A model generated the notes under the pieces. It was given only the letters and a program-made list of their open reading frames with translations, was not told where the DNA came from and did no database searches. Positions 17,317 to 25,847 of a stretch of 64,000 bases of DNA are shown piece by piece. The first letter of the stretch is position 1; the number at the start of each line of letters is the position of its first letter. This DNA is from Frigidibacter oleivorans (lineage in GTDB: Bacteria > Pseudomonadota > Alphaproteobacteria > Rhodobacterales > Rhodobacteraceae): the NCBI RefSeq assembly GCF_003993775.1, contig NZ_RJRZ01000001.1, forward strand, positions 62,001 through 126,000, given 5' to 3'. The translations under genes were made by a program, and so were the position numbers.

Positions 17317-18864
17317 ATGGCGGCACCGATCCGTCTGGTGAAGGGCTTCCTGACCGTCGGCGGCTGGACGCTGGCGAGCCGGGTGGTGGGCTTCGTGCGC
17401 GACATGATGATCGCCGCGAACCTCGGCACCGGGCCGGTGGCGCAAGCCTTCATCGTGGCCTTCACCCTGCCCAACCTGTTCCGCCGCTTCTTCGCGGAGG
17501 GCGCCTTCAACACCGCCTTCGTGCCGATGTTCGCCAAGCGGCTGGAGGCGGGCGAGGACGCGCATCGCTTCGCCGAGGATGCCTTCAGCGGGCTCGGCTT
17601 CACCGTGCTGCTGCTGACCGCCGTCGCCACCGTCGCGATGCCGGGGCTGGTGCTGCTGCAGGCGGGCGGCTTCGCGGGTGACGAACGGTTCGACATCGCG
17701 GTCGTCTTCGGCCGCATCTGCTTTCCCTACATCCTGTTCATCTCGCTGACGGCGCTGCTGTCGGGGCTGCTGAACGCGGGCGGGCGCTTCATCGCCGCCG
17801 CCGCCGCGCCGGTGCTGATGAACGTGGTGTTCATCATCGCCATGTGGCTGGCCGACCGCGCCGGCTGGCCGATGGGCCTGACGCTGGCCTGGGCGACCCC
17901 CGTCGCCGGCATCGCGCAGCTGGCCGTGGTCTGGGTCGCGGCGGCGCGGATGGGCTTTGCCGTGCGCCCGCGCCGGCCCCGCCTGACGCCGGAACTGCGG
18001 CAGTTGCTGGCCGTGGCCGCGCCCGCGGTCCTGGCCGGGGGGGTGGTGCAGGTCAACCTGCTGGTCGGGCGGCAGGTGGCGAGCTTCTTCGACAATGCCA
18101 TCGGCTGGCTCTACAATGCCGACCGGCTGTACCAGCTGCCGCTCGGCGTCGTGGGCATCGCCATCGGCGTGGTGCTGCTGCCGGAACTGGCGCGGCGGCT
18201 GAAGGCGGGGGACGAGGGCGGCGGCCAGCATTCCTTCAGCCGCGCCACCGAATTCGGCCTGTTCCTGACCCTGCCCGCCGCCGTCGCGCTGGTAGTGATC
18301 GCGGAGCCGCTGGTGTCGGTGCTGTTCGAAAGGGGCGCCTTCACCGCCGCCGACACGCCCCCCACCGCGCTGTCGCTGGCGATCTACGGCGCGGGGCTGC
18401 CGGCCTTCGTGCTGCACAAGGTGCTGCAGCCGCTGTTCTTTGCGCGCGAGGATACGCGGCGCCCCTTCCGCTATGCGCTGAACTCCATGATCGTCAACGC
18501 CGCCGTCGCCATCGGGCTGGCCCCGGTCATCGGCTTCTCGGCCGCCGCCTGGGGCACCACCATCGCCGGCTGGTCGATGGTGGCGCAGCTGTGGTGGGGC
18601 AGCCGCGACATGGGCCGCGCCGCGGCGCCCGATGCCCGGCTGGCCGCGCGCCTGCCGCGCATCGCGCTGGCCTCGGCGGTGATGGGGGCGGTGCTGTGGA
18701 TCGGCGCGCGCTGGCTCGACCCGGCGCTGCACATGCCCGGCACCCGCTATGCGGCGCTGGCGGCGCTGGTCGTCGCGGGGATGGCGGTCTATGCGGTGGC
18801 GGCCTTCGCCACCGGCGCCTTCCGCCCGGCGGACCTGAAGGCCGGGCTCAGGCGCGGGGGATAG
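17317..18864 (+). CDS. murJ: Lipid II flippase
   Basis: This 515-residue MOP-superfamily integral membrane protein has ~14 predicted helices. The opening KGFLTVGGWTLASRVVGFVRD and the FTLPNLFRRFFAEGAFN segment, which contains conserved Arg residues, are diagnostic of MurJ (formerly MviN). It moves lipid-linked peptidoglycan precursor from the cytoplasmic to the periplasmic face. It lies 9 bp after glnD, so the run lppC-glnD-murJ is probably one operon. Its last 17 bp overlap the convergent GNAT gene. Confidence 0.95.
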   Translation: MAAPIRLVKGFLTVGGWTLASRVVGFVRDMMIAANLGTGPVAQAFIVAFTLPNLFRRFFAEGAFNTAFVPMFAKRLEAGEDAHRFAEDAFSGLGFTVLLLTAVATVAMPGLVLLQAGGFAGDERFDIAVVFGRICFPYILFISLTALLSGLLNAGGRFIAAAAAPVLMNVVFIIAMWLADRAGWPMGLTLAWATPVAGIAQLAVVWVAAARMGFAVRPRRPRLTPELRQLLAVAAPAVLAGGVVQVNLLVGRQVASFFDNAIGWLYNADRLYQLPLGVVGIAIGVVLLPELARRLKAGDEGGGQHSFSRATEFGLFLTLPAAVALVVIAEPLVSVLFERGAFTAADTPPTALSLAIYGAGLPAFVLHKVLQPLFFAREDTRRPFRYALNSMIVNAAVAIGLAPVIGFSAAAWGTTIAGWSMVAQLWWGSRDMGRAAAPDARLAARLPRIALASAVMGAVLWIGARWLDPALHMPGTRYAALAALVVAGMAVYAVAAFATGAFRPADLKAGLRRGG

Positions 18865-19375
18865 CGTCCGGGTCCAGCCGGTCGTCCAGCCGCAGCTGCA
18901 GGAAGGCGAGGTCCAGCCAGCGCCCGAACTTGCAGCCCACCTCGGGCATCAGCGCCGTCTGGCGGAAGCCGAAGGATTCGTGCAGCCGGATCGAGGCGAG
19001 GTTGCCGGCCTCGATCCCCGCCACCATCACATGCTTGCCCTGCGCGCGCGCCCGGTCGATCAGCGCCGCCATCAGCAGCCGCCCGACCCCGCCGCCCCGC
19101 GCCGCCGGGGCGACATAGACGGAATGTTCGACCGTGTGGCGAAACCCGGCAAAGGCGCGCCACTCGCCATAGCTGGCATAGCCCTGCACAGCGCCCTGCG
19201 CATCCTCGGCCACCAGCACCGGCAGGCCCGCGCCCTGCCGCGCGGCGATCCAGTCGGCACGGTTCGCCGCGCTCACCTCGGCCTCGCTCCAGATGGCGAG
19301 CGTGTTGCGCACCGCGTCGTTGAAGATCGCGGCGATGGCGCCCGCATCCGCCGCCACAGCATCGCGCAGCCGCAT
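18848..19375 (-). CDS. GNAT acetyltransferase (phosphinothricin/methionine-sulfone acetyltransferase-like)
   Basis: The 175-residue N-acetyltransferase shows MRLRDAVAADAGAIAAIFN at the start, the acetyl-CoA loop YVAPAARGGGVGRLLMAALI (motif A), and the VAGIEAGNLASIRLHESFGF segment. That pattern is characteristic of the Pat/MddA subgroup that acetylates methionine sulfone, methionine sulfoximine or phosphinothricin. The substrate is inferred from subgroup likeness only. Its ATG overlaps the rhomboid-like stop (ATGA), so the two are co-expressed. Confidence 0.85.
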   Translation of the reverse strand: MRLRDAVAADAGAIAAIFNDAVRNTLAIWSEAEVSAANRADWIAARQGAGLPVLVAEDAQGAVQGYASYGEWRAFAGFRHTVEHSVYVAPAARGGGVGRLLMAALIDRARAQGKHVMVAGIEAGNLASIRLHESFGFRQTALMPEVGCKFGRWLDLAFLQLRLDDRLDPDAIPRA

Positions 19376-20055
19376 CAGCGCGACCGGATGGTGACAAGCA
19401 GGCGCTGCCAGCCGCCGGGCGCCACCCCGAAGGACAAAAGGAACCCGGCCGCGAAGCCCGCCAGTTCCGCCACCCAGGTCCAGCTGCCGCCGAAGATCAG
19501 GCCGAAGACCAGCTGGATGCCCAGCAGGAAGCCGATCAGCGAAAAGGCGCGGTAGCGGTTGGCATTCACCGCGCCGAGCCGCGCCCAGAGGATATAGGTG
19601 AAGGCGCCGATCAGCCCGTAGACCGGCGGATAGCCCCCGAACAGCGGTTGCGCCGCGGGCACGGCCATATAGGCCGCGGCCCCCGCCAGCGTTGCCGCCA
19701 GCCAGACCGCGACCACCGCCCACCAGCGGAAGATTTCGCCCACCATCTTGCCGAGCGCCAGCAGGAACACCGCGACGAACAGCGTCTGGGTGAAGCTGCC
19801 ATTGACGAAGGGATAGGTCACGGCGCGCATCAGCTGCTCGGGCGGGAACTGCCGCGCCTCGATCATCATCGTCATGATCTGCGGGGCGAAGCTGAAGCGC
19901 TGCAGCGCCTCCAGCCGCCAGCCCACCGCCCCCGGCCCGCCGACCAGGCCGGACCCGCCCGCCGACAGCACCACCTCCATCGCCACCAGCGGCAGGAGGA
20001 TCGCCCAGACCACCGGCGGGATCGGGTTCAGGGGCGAAGTGTGATCGCTGTGCAT
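19375..20055 (-). CDS. Rhomboid-like membrane protein lacking catalytic residues
   Basis: The 226-residue membrane protein has about six hydrophobic segments in the rhomboid arrangement. Where active rhomboids have GxS near transmembrane helix 4, this one reads GGYPPVYGLIGAF (residues 140-152) with Tyr142 at the Ser position. Where helix 6 usually has the catalytic His (AHxxGF), it reads AELAGF (Glu197). The His/Asn motif of helix 2 is also absent. It is therefore probably a pseudoprotease, perhaps a chaperone or regulator of membrane proteins. The start at 20055 is supported by AGGAGG at good spacing; an ATG at 20079 is the alternative. Confidence 0.75.
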   Translation of the reverse strand: MHSDHTSPLNPIPPVVWAILLPLVAMEVVLSAGGSGLVGGPGAVGWRLEALQRFSFAPQIMTMMIEARQFPPEQLMRAVTYPFVNGSFTQTLFVAVFLLALGKMVGEIFRWWAVVAVWLAATLAGAAAYMAVPAAQPLFGGYPPVYGLIGAFTYILWARLGAVNANRYRAFSLIGFLLGIQLVFGLIFGGSWTWVAELAGFAAGFLLSFGVAPGGWQRLLVTIRSR

Positions 20056-20142
20056 GGTGCCTCCTGCAGTGGGCCGCATTGACGCCCCCGGCGCCCAGCG
20101 ATAAGCGAGCCGTGCAGGAATTTCCAGACGAAGAGGCTGCCG

Positions 20143-21171
20143 ATGGCCACCGCCTTTGCCCCCCGGATCTTTTCGGGCATCCAGCCGTCGGGCGGCCTGA
20201 CGCTGGGCAACTACCTCGGCGCGCTGAAACGTTTCGCCGAAAAGCAGGACGAGGGGATCGAGACGATCTACTGCCTGGTGGACCTGCACGCGATCACCGT
20301 CTGGCAGGAGCCCGAGGCGCTGCGCCACCAGACGCGCGAGGCAGCGGCGGCCTTCATGGCCTCGGGCGTGGACCCGGCGCGGTCGATCCTGTTCAACCAG
20401 AGCCAGGTGGCGGGCCATGCGCAGCTTGCGTGGATCTTCAACTGCGTGGCGCGGCTCGGCTGGATGAACCGCATGACGCAGTTCAAGGACAAGACGGCCG
20501 GCAAGAACGCCGAAAACGCCTCGCTGGGGCTCTACGCCTATCCCTCGCTGATGGCGGCGGACATCCTGCTCTATCATGCCACCCATGTGCCGGTGGGCGA
20601 GGACCAGAAACAGCATATCGAGCTGACCCGCGACATCGCGGCGAAGTTCAACCACGATTACGGGGTGGAGTTCTTCCCCCTGACCGAACCGCTGATCGAG
20701 GGCGCGGCGACGCGGGTGATGAGCCTGCGCGACGGCACGAAGAAGATGTCGAAATCCGATCCCTCGGACGCGAGCCGGATCAACCTGACCGACGATGCCG
20801 ACGCGATCGCCGGCAAGATCCGCAAGGCCAAGACCGACCCCGAGCCCCTGCCCGAGACGCTGGAGGGACTGGCGGGCCGGCCCGAGGCCAAGAACCTGGT
20901 GAACATCTATGCCGCACTGGCCGGGATCGCGCCCGAGGCGGTGATGAGCGAATTCGGCGGCAAGGGCTTTGGCACGTTCAAGCCGGCGCTGGCCGATCTG
21001 GCGGTGGCGCGGATGGCGCCGATCACGACCGAGATGAACCGGCTGATGGCCGACCCGGCCGAGATCGACCGCATCCTCGGTCAGGGCGCCGACCGGGCGG
21101 ATGCCATCGCGCAGCCGATCCTCGCCCGAACGATGGAGATCGTCGGCATGGTGCGGTCACGTCAGGTCTGA
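20143..21171 (+). CDS. trpS: Tryptophanyl-tRNA synthetase
   Basis: This 342-residue class I aminoacyl-tRNA synthetase charges tRNA-Trp. The nucleotide site is [17 protein letters not shown], where the HIGH-type motif reads L-G-N, and the KMSKS loop is complete ([10 protein letters not shown], residues ~203-212). LVDLHAITV and [18 protein letters not shown] are family-typical. The start is the ATG at 20143. The length agrees with bacterial TrpRS. There is no sign of a T-box or leader peptide in the 87 bp upstream. Confidence 0.96.
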   Translation: MATAFAPRIFSGIQPSGGLTLGNYLGALKRFAEKQDEGIETIYCLVDLHAITVWQEPEALRHQTREAAAAFMASGVDPARSILFNQSQVAGHAQLAWIFNCVARLGWMNRMTQFKDKTAGKNAENASLGLYAYPSLMAADILLYHATHVPVGEDQKQHIELTRDIAAKFNHDYGVEFFPLTEPLIEGAATRVMSLRDGTKKMSKSDPSDASRINLTDDADAIAGKIRKAKTDPEPLPETLEGLAGRPEAKNLVNIYAALAGIAPEAVMSEFGGKGFGTFKPALADLAVARMAPITTEMNRLMADPAEIDRILGQGADRADAIAQPILARTMEIVGMVRSRQV

Positions 21172-21326
21172 CGCCTCTGCCGCCTGCGGGCGGGCCGCGC
21201 CGCATCCGGCGCAACGGGGCGGAACCGCCCCTGTCGCGGCCACCGCAGCCGGCGCTTCCGGCCCTGCCCGGCGCCCGACGCCACGACGGGCTGCCCGATC
21301 CCCTGGTCCTGTCGGCCAGCCTGCGG

Positions 21327-22454
21327 GTGGCGCCGCCGGAACCCACCCCTCGCCGCGCCGGACCCTCGCTCCTGCGCCTCGGCCTGCGGCTGGCGGTGCG
21401 GCGGCTGGTGCTGCTGGTGCTGCTGGTCTCGCTGGCGGTGTCGCTGCAAAGCCTCGCCACCATCGCCCGCAGCCCCGGCATCTCGCCCTTCGTGGATCGC
21501 GGCGCGGAGGGGATCGCGGCGGCGATGGACCGGGCGATGGCGCGCGACGCGACGCCCGGGCGGATCGCGGCGCGGCTGGCGGACCTGCTGGCCGAGGAGG
21601 ACCGCAACTGGATCGCCATCCGCGCGGTCGAGGAGGTGGCCGCGGAGCGCGGCATCCCCCTGCCGCCGGACCTGACCGGGGACATCGCCGCGGCATGGGC
21701 CGCGGATTCCGGCTTCCTCGCCCGCGCCCGCGACTGCGCGGCCTGCGCCTATGATCCGGCGGACTGCACGCTGTCGGCGACGCTGATCTGCCAGGCGCCG
21801 ATGATCGTCACCCCCGCGGGCGACGTGGCGGCGGTGGCCAACGAGGGCTTCGCCTATGCCACGGGCGGCGAGGTGGACGAGATCAACCTCGCGCTCGGGC
21901 TGGTCGGGCTGGGGGCGACGGGGCTGGTGGTGGCCACCGGCGGCACCAGCCTGACGCTGGACGCGGCGGCGGGGGTGGCGCGGCTGGCGCACCGGATGGA
22001 CCTGATGTCGGCGCCGCTGCGCGCGACGCTGCGCGGCGCCGCCCGCGAGGGCGTGGACTGGGCCGCCCTGCCCGCCGCCCGCAGCACCGATGCCCTGCGC
22101 GCCGCGATCCGCGGCGAGCGGCTGGCCCCCCTGGCCGCCATCGTCGCCGATACCGGCCGCATCGCCGCGCGAACAGATACCGCCACCGCGCTGCACCTGC
22201 TGCGCCATGTGGACGACGCCGCCGATGCCCGGCGCATCGCCAATGCGACCGAGGTGCTGGGCCCCCGCGCCGTGGGCCGGATGGAGGTGCTGGGCAAGTC
22301 GCGCTTCCTGCGGGCGACGGTGCGGCTGTCGAACCTCGCGCTGGAACTGGTGGCGGGGCTGGTCGGGCTGATGCTGTCGGCGGCGAGCCTCGCCGGGTCG
22401 ATGCTGTCGAACGCGGTGCTGCGCGGGCTGGGGCGGCTGGCGCGGCGGCTGTGA
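21327..22454 (+). CDS. Unknown membrane-associated protein with a four-Cys segment
   Basis: I do not recognise this ~375-residue protein. A hydrophobic helix (about residues 27-44, LVLLVLLVSLAVSL) follows a basic N-terminus. A compact segment contains four Cys (RDCAACAYDPADC, then LICQAP), followed by two glycine-rich hydrophobic stretches (LALGLVGLGATGLVVATGG and, near the C-terminus, AGLVGLMLSAASLAGSML). The coding frame is strong, with no competitor on either strand. The start is uncertain: no ATG precedes the first helix, and the GTG at 21327 is the nearest in-frame codon, without a clear ribosome site. It lies between trpS and a SulP transporter, and no function follows from that. Confidence 0.6.
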   Translation: MAPPEPTPRRAGPSLLRLGLRLAVRRLVLLVLLVSLAVSLQSLATIARSPGISPFVDRGAEGIAAAMDRAMARDATPGRIAARLADLLAEEDRNWIAIRAVEEVAAERGIPLPPDLTGDIAAAWAADSGFLARARDCAACAYDPADCTLSATLICQAPMIVTPAGDVAAVANEGFAYATGGEVDEINLALGLVGLGATGLVVATGGTSLTLDAAAGVARLAHRMDLMSAPLRATLRGAAREGVDWAALPAARSTDALRAAIRGERLAPLAAIVADTGRIAARTDTATALHLLRHVDDAADARRIANATEVLGPRAVGRMEVLGKSRFLRATVRLSNLALELVAGLVGLMLSAASLAGSMLSNAVLRGLGRLARRL

Positions 22455-22468
22455 CCGCGACGGCCATG

Positions 22469-22497
22469 TTGCACCTGCAGCATTCCTGCCCTATGAC
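22469..22497 (+). promoter_or_regulatory. Candidate sigma-70 promoter for sulP
   Basis: TTGCAC (22469-22474) and TATGAC (22492-22497) are 17 bases apart. They sit in the 164-bp gap before the SulP gene, leaving a leader of about 115 bases. No other structure was seen in the gap. Confidence 0.4.
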
Positions 22498-22618
22498 CGC
22501 CCCAGCAAGCAGGAGCCGGTGCGATTCCGGCTGGCTCTTCCGGCCGCCGATCCGCCGGACAACCGACAGCATACCGCGTTCCGCGCCCACCGCGCCGTTC
22601 CGGCCTGATTTCGGACCC

Positions 22619-24106
22619 ATGCACACACAGACCTATGTCCGGCAATGGACCTCGAACATCCGTGGCGACCTCCTGTCGGGGCTCGTCGTGGCGCTGGCCC
22701 TGATCCCCGAGGCCATCGCCTTTTCCATCATTGCGGGCGTGGACCCGAAGGTCGGGCTTTATGCCTCCTTCTCGATCGCGCTGATCACCGCCATCGCCGG
22801 CGGGCGGCCCGGCATGATCTCGGCCGCGACCGCCGCCACCGCGGTCTTGATGGGCAGCCTCGTGCGCGATCACGGGCTGGACTATCTGCTGGCCGCGACG
22901 GTGCTGGCGGGGCTGATCCAGATCGGCGCGGGCTTCCTGCGGCTGGGGTTCGTGATGCGCTTCGTCTCGCGCTCGGTGATGACGGGCTTCGTCAACGCGC
23001 TGGCGATCCTGATCTTCCTCGCGCAGCAGCCGGAGCTCGACCCCGCGCGGGTGCCGTGGCTGACCTATCCGCTGGTCGCGGCGGCGCTGGCGGTGATCTA
23101 CCTGTTCCCGCGCCTGACCCGCACCATCCCGTCGCCGCTGGTGGCGATCCTGCTGCTGACCGCGGCGACGCTGGCCTTCGGCTGGGAGGTGCGGACGGTG
23201 GCCGATATGGGCGCGCTGCCCGATGCGCTGCCCCGCTTCCTCGTCCCGGACGTGCCCGTCACGCTCGACACGCTGCGCATCATCCTGCCCTATTCGGTCG
23301 CCGTGGCGGCGGTGGGGCTGCTGGAAAGCCTAATGACCCAGGTCATCGTCGACGACCTGACCGACACGCCGTCGAACCGCAATCAGGAATGCATCGGACA
23401 AGGCATTGCCAATGCCTGCACCGGCTTCATCGGCGGGATGGCGGGCTGCGCGATGATCGGCCAGTCGATCATCAACGTCACCTCGGGCGGTCGGGGCCGG
23501 CTGTCCTGCGCCTTCGCCGGGGTGATGCTGCTGGTCTTCTGCGTCTTCCTCGGCGACTGGGTCGGGATGATCCCCATGCCCGCGCTGGTGGCGATCATGA
23601 TCATGGTCTCGGTCGGCACCTTCCGCTGGTCCTCGCTGCGGCAGTTGCGCGAACATCCCCTGCCCTCCTCGGCGGTGATGCTGGCGACGGTCGCGGTGGT
23701 GGTGGCCACGCACAACCTCGCGCTCGGCGTGCTGACCGGGGTGCTGATGTCGGGCATCTTCTTCGCCTGGAAGATCACCCACAGCTTTGCCGTGACCTCC
23801 ACCCTGTCCGAGGACGGGCAGGAACGGGTCTATGCGGTCGAGGGGCAACTCTTCTTCGGCACGGTCGAGGATTTCCTCGCCGCCATCGACACGCGCGACC
23901 GGGTGGCCCGGGTGGTGCTGGATGTCAGCCGCGCCCATATCTGGGACATCTCCTCGGTCGCCGCGCTCGATTCGGCGGTGCTGAAGCTGCGGCGCAACGG
24001 GGTGGAGGCGCGGCTGGTCGGGCTGAACCGCGCGTCCGAGGGTCTGGTGACCCGCCTCGCCCGCCACGACAAGCCGGGGGCGGAGGCAGGACTGCCCGCC
24101 CACTGA
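22619..24106 (+). CDS. SulP-family anion transporter with STAS domain
   Basis: The 495-residue inner-membrane protein has an N-terminal transport core with the SulP signature region ([32 protein letters not shown]) and about ten to fourteen helices. A C-terminal STAS domain spans ~400-490 ([34 protein letters not shown]). SulP proteins carry sulfate, bicarbonate, dicarboxylates or other anions, usually with Na+ or H+. No carbonic anhydrase is fused or adjacent, so substrate remains open. The ATG at 22619 begins [10 protein letters not shown]; a much longer in-frame extension upstream lacks family resemblance. Confidence 0.88.
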   Translation: MHTQTYVRQWTSNIRGDLLSGLVVALALIPEAIAFSIIAGVDPKVGLYASFSIALITAIAGGRPGMISAATAATAVLMGSLVRDHGLDYLLAATVLAGLIQIGAGFLRLGFVMRFVSRSVMTGFVNALAILIFLAQQPELDPARVPWLTYPLVAAALAVIYLFPRLTRTIPSPLVAILLLTAATLAFGWEVRTVADMGALPDALPRFLVPDVPVTLDTLRIILPYSVAVAAVGLLESLMTQVIVDDLTDTPSNRNQECIGQGIANACTGFIGGMAGCAMIGQSIINVTSGGRGRLSCAFAGVMLLVFCVFLGDWVGMIPMPALVAIMIMVSVGTFRWSSLRQLREHPLPSSAVMLATVAVVVATHNLALGVLTGVLMSGIFFAWKITHSFAVTSTLSEDGQERVYAVEGQLFFGTVEDFLAAIDTRDRVARVVLDVSRAHIWDISSVAALDSAVLKLRRNGVEARLVGLNRASEGLVTRLARHDKPGAEAGLPAH

Positions 24107-24116
24107 ACCGGGCCAG

Positions 24117-24137
24117 TTTTGCAAAAGGGTCGCAAAA
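24117..24137. promoter_or_regulatory. AT-rich palindrome TTTTGCAAAA with nearby GCAAAA repeat
   Basis: A perfect 10-bp palindrome (24117-24126) lies 11 bp after the SulP stop and is followed by GGGTC and a second GCAAAA (24132-24137). In a very GC-rich setting this looks like a protein-binding or promoter region for the aminotransferase gene. Motifs of TGC type are bound by PhaR-like regulators in this group, but I cannot assign one. No convincing -10 element was found. Confidence 0.25.
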
Positions 24138-24262
24138 CGGAATCAAACCGCCCCTAGCGTTGGGCCTGCGCGCCGATTCCCCGCCGGCCCGCAGCCATCC
24201 GACCGGACCGCGAAGTCACCCCGACGCTGCACCCCCGCCTCGGTCCCGGTCAACCGGCACCC

Positions 24263-24290
24263 GGCCTCCGGGCTTCCCCGCCCGGAGGCC
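24263..24290 (+). other. Perfect 11-bp hairpin in the leader of the aminotransferase gene
   Basis: GGCCTCCGGGC and GCCCGGAGGCC flank a 6-base loop TTCCCC. It lies 157 bp after sulP and 117 bp before the next ATG, with no run of T afterwards. It could be a weak terminator for sulP or an RNA element in the following leader. The rest of the 300-bp gap shows nothing else that I can support. Confidence 0.5.
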
Positions 24291-24406
24291 TTCCCGCCGC
24301 CTGCCGCCCCGGCTGGACCAGCCCCGTGTCGACATGCTAGGTCCGGCGCAGGCATGGTCCATGCGGCGCCTGCGCGCGCCGGGACGGGATCCGGAAAGGA
24401 AACGAG

Positions 24407-25285
24407 ATGTCCTTCGGCACGAATATCCGCACCTGGTTCGACGGTCGCTGGCACGATGGCGATGCGATGGTGATGCGCGCGGCCGATCACGGCATCTGGC
24501 AGGGTTCCAATGTTTTCGACGGCGCCCGGCTGTTCGACGGGCTGACCCCCGATCTCGACCGCCACTGCGCCCGCCTGAACCGCTCGGCCGAGGCGCTGAT
24601 GATCCGCCCGACGGTCGATCCGGCCGAGATGGTCGAGATCGTGCGCGAGGGTCTGCGCGCCTATGGCCGCGGTCAGGCCGTCTATATCCGGCCGATGTAC
24701 TGGGCGATCCATGGCAGCGCGCTCGGCATCACGCCCTCGCCCGAGGAGACGGGCTTCGCGATCAGCCTCGAAGAGGTGCCGATGCCCCCGGCCGAGGCGA
24801 CGACGACGCTGACCACCACCCAGTTCCGCCGCCCGGTGCTGGCAGACAATGTCTGCAACGCCAAGGCCGGCTGCCTGTACCCGAACAACGCGCGGATGCT
24901 GGTCGAGGCGCAGCGCAAGGGCTTCGGCAATGCGCTGGTGCAGGACGCGGCCGGCAACGTGGCGGAAAGCGCCACGGCCAACGTCTTCATCGTGAAGGAT
25001 GGCGAGGTCTTCACCCCCATCGCCAACGGCACCTTCCTGTCGGGCATCACGCGGGCGCGGCACATCGCCAACTTGCGCGCCGACGGCGTGACGGTGCACG
25101 AAACCGTCCTGACGCTGGACGATGTGCGCGCTGCGGACGAGGTGTTCCTGTCGGGCAACTTCGCCAAGGTGACGCCGGTCACCGCCTTCGACGACCGCAG
25201 CTATGCGCACGGGCCGGTGACGAAACGGGCGCGGGCGCTTTACTGGGACTGGGCGGCCTCGACCGGGGTTGCGGCGGCGGCCTGA
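24407..25285 (+). CDS. Class IV PLP aminotransferase (branched-chain amino-acid aminotransferase-like)
   Basis: This 292-residue fold-type IV enzyme has DHGIWQGSNVFDGARLFDG near the start, an IRPMYWA segment, and the likely PLP-binding Lys153 in NAKAGCLYPNN. The phosphate-binding segment AESATANVFIVKDGEVFTP and FLSGITR follow. The family transfers amino groups between branched-chain amino acids and 2-oxoglutarate; D-amino-acid or amine transaminases are close relatives, so IlvE function is probable but not certain. The ATG has GGAAAGGAAACGAG upstream. Confidence 0.82.
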   Translation: MSFGTNIRTWFDGRWHDGDAMVMRAADHGIWQGSNVFDGARLFDGLTPDLDRHCARLNRSAEALMIRPTVDPAEMVEIVREGLRAYGRGQAVYIRPMYWAIHGSALGITPSPEETGFAISLEEVPMPPAEATTTLTTTQFRRPVLADNVCNAKAGCLYPNNARMLVEAQRKGFGNALVQDAAGNVAESATANVFIVKDGEVFTPIANGTFLSGITRARHIANLRADGVTVHETVLTLDDVRAADEVFLSGNFAKVTPVTAFDDRSYAHGPVTKRARALYWDWAASTGVAAAA

Positions 25286-25355
25286 GCGTCCCGCCGCCCG
25301 CTCTTGCGCGCCGCGCCCGCCTTCGGCCATGATGGCGCGCCTTGGGGGAAAGATC

Positions 25356-25811
25356 ATGCGCAAGTTCCTCGTCATCCTCGACGATACCCGTGAATGCCTG
25401 AACGCGATGCGGTTCGCCGCCATGCGTGCCGCCCATTCCGGCGGCGGCGTGATCGTGCTGAGCGTCATCCCGCCCGACGAGAACCAGCCCTGGATGGGCG
25501 TGGCCGAGATCATGCGCGCCGAGGCCCGCGAGCGGATCGAGGCGCATTTCGAGGTCTTCGCGAAGTGGATGCGCGACCGGCAGGGGGTGAATCCCGAACT
25601 GCGCATCCGCGAGGGCGACCCCGCCACGCAGATACTCGAGGCGATCCGCGAGGATCCGGAGATCGGCATCCTCGTGCTGGGCGCGGGCACCGACAAGTCC
25701 GGGCCCGGCCCGCTGGTCAGCCAGATGACACGGCAGGCGGGCAGCCTGCCCTGCCCGATGACCATCGTCCCGGGCGACCTGTCCAAGGAACGGCTGGAAT
25801 CGATTACCTGA
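25356..25811 (+). CDS. UspA-domain universal stress protein
   Basis: The 151-residue single Usp domain starts MRKFLVILDDTRECLNAMRFA and ends with the nucleotide-loop region ILVLGAGTDKSGPGPLVSQM followed by LPCPMTIVPGD. The G-x-G and S residues are partly retained, so ATP binding is possible. Such proteins support survival under starvation or oxidative stress, but individual roles are rarely known. The start at 25356 has GGGGGAAAG upstream; in-frame upstream codons look non-native. It is convergent with the haloperoxidase gene. Confidence 0.85.
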   Translation: MRKFLVILDDTRECLNAMRFAAMRAAHSGGGVIVLSVIPPDENQPWMGVAEIMRAEARERIEAHFEVFAKWMRDRQGVNPELRIREGDPATQILEAIREDPEIGILVLGAGTDKSGPGPLVSQMTRQAGSLPCPMTIVPGDLSKERLESIT

Positions 25812-25814
25812 GGC

Positions 25815-25838
25815 CGGCCGGGGGTGCGCCCCCGGCCG
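25815..25838. terminator. Bidirectional hairpin between convergent uspA-like and haloperoxidase genes
   Basis: CGGCCGGGGG and CCCCCGGCCG pair perfectly around a TGCG tetraloop. It fills most of the 36-bp gap between the two stop codons. There is no T-run on either side, so termination may be weak or assisted by Rho. Confidence 0.55.
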
Positions 25839-25847
25839 CGCCCGGTG

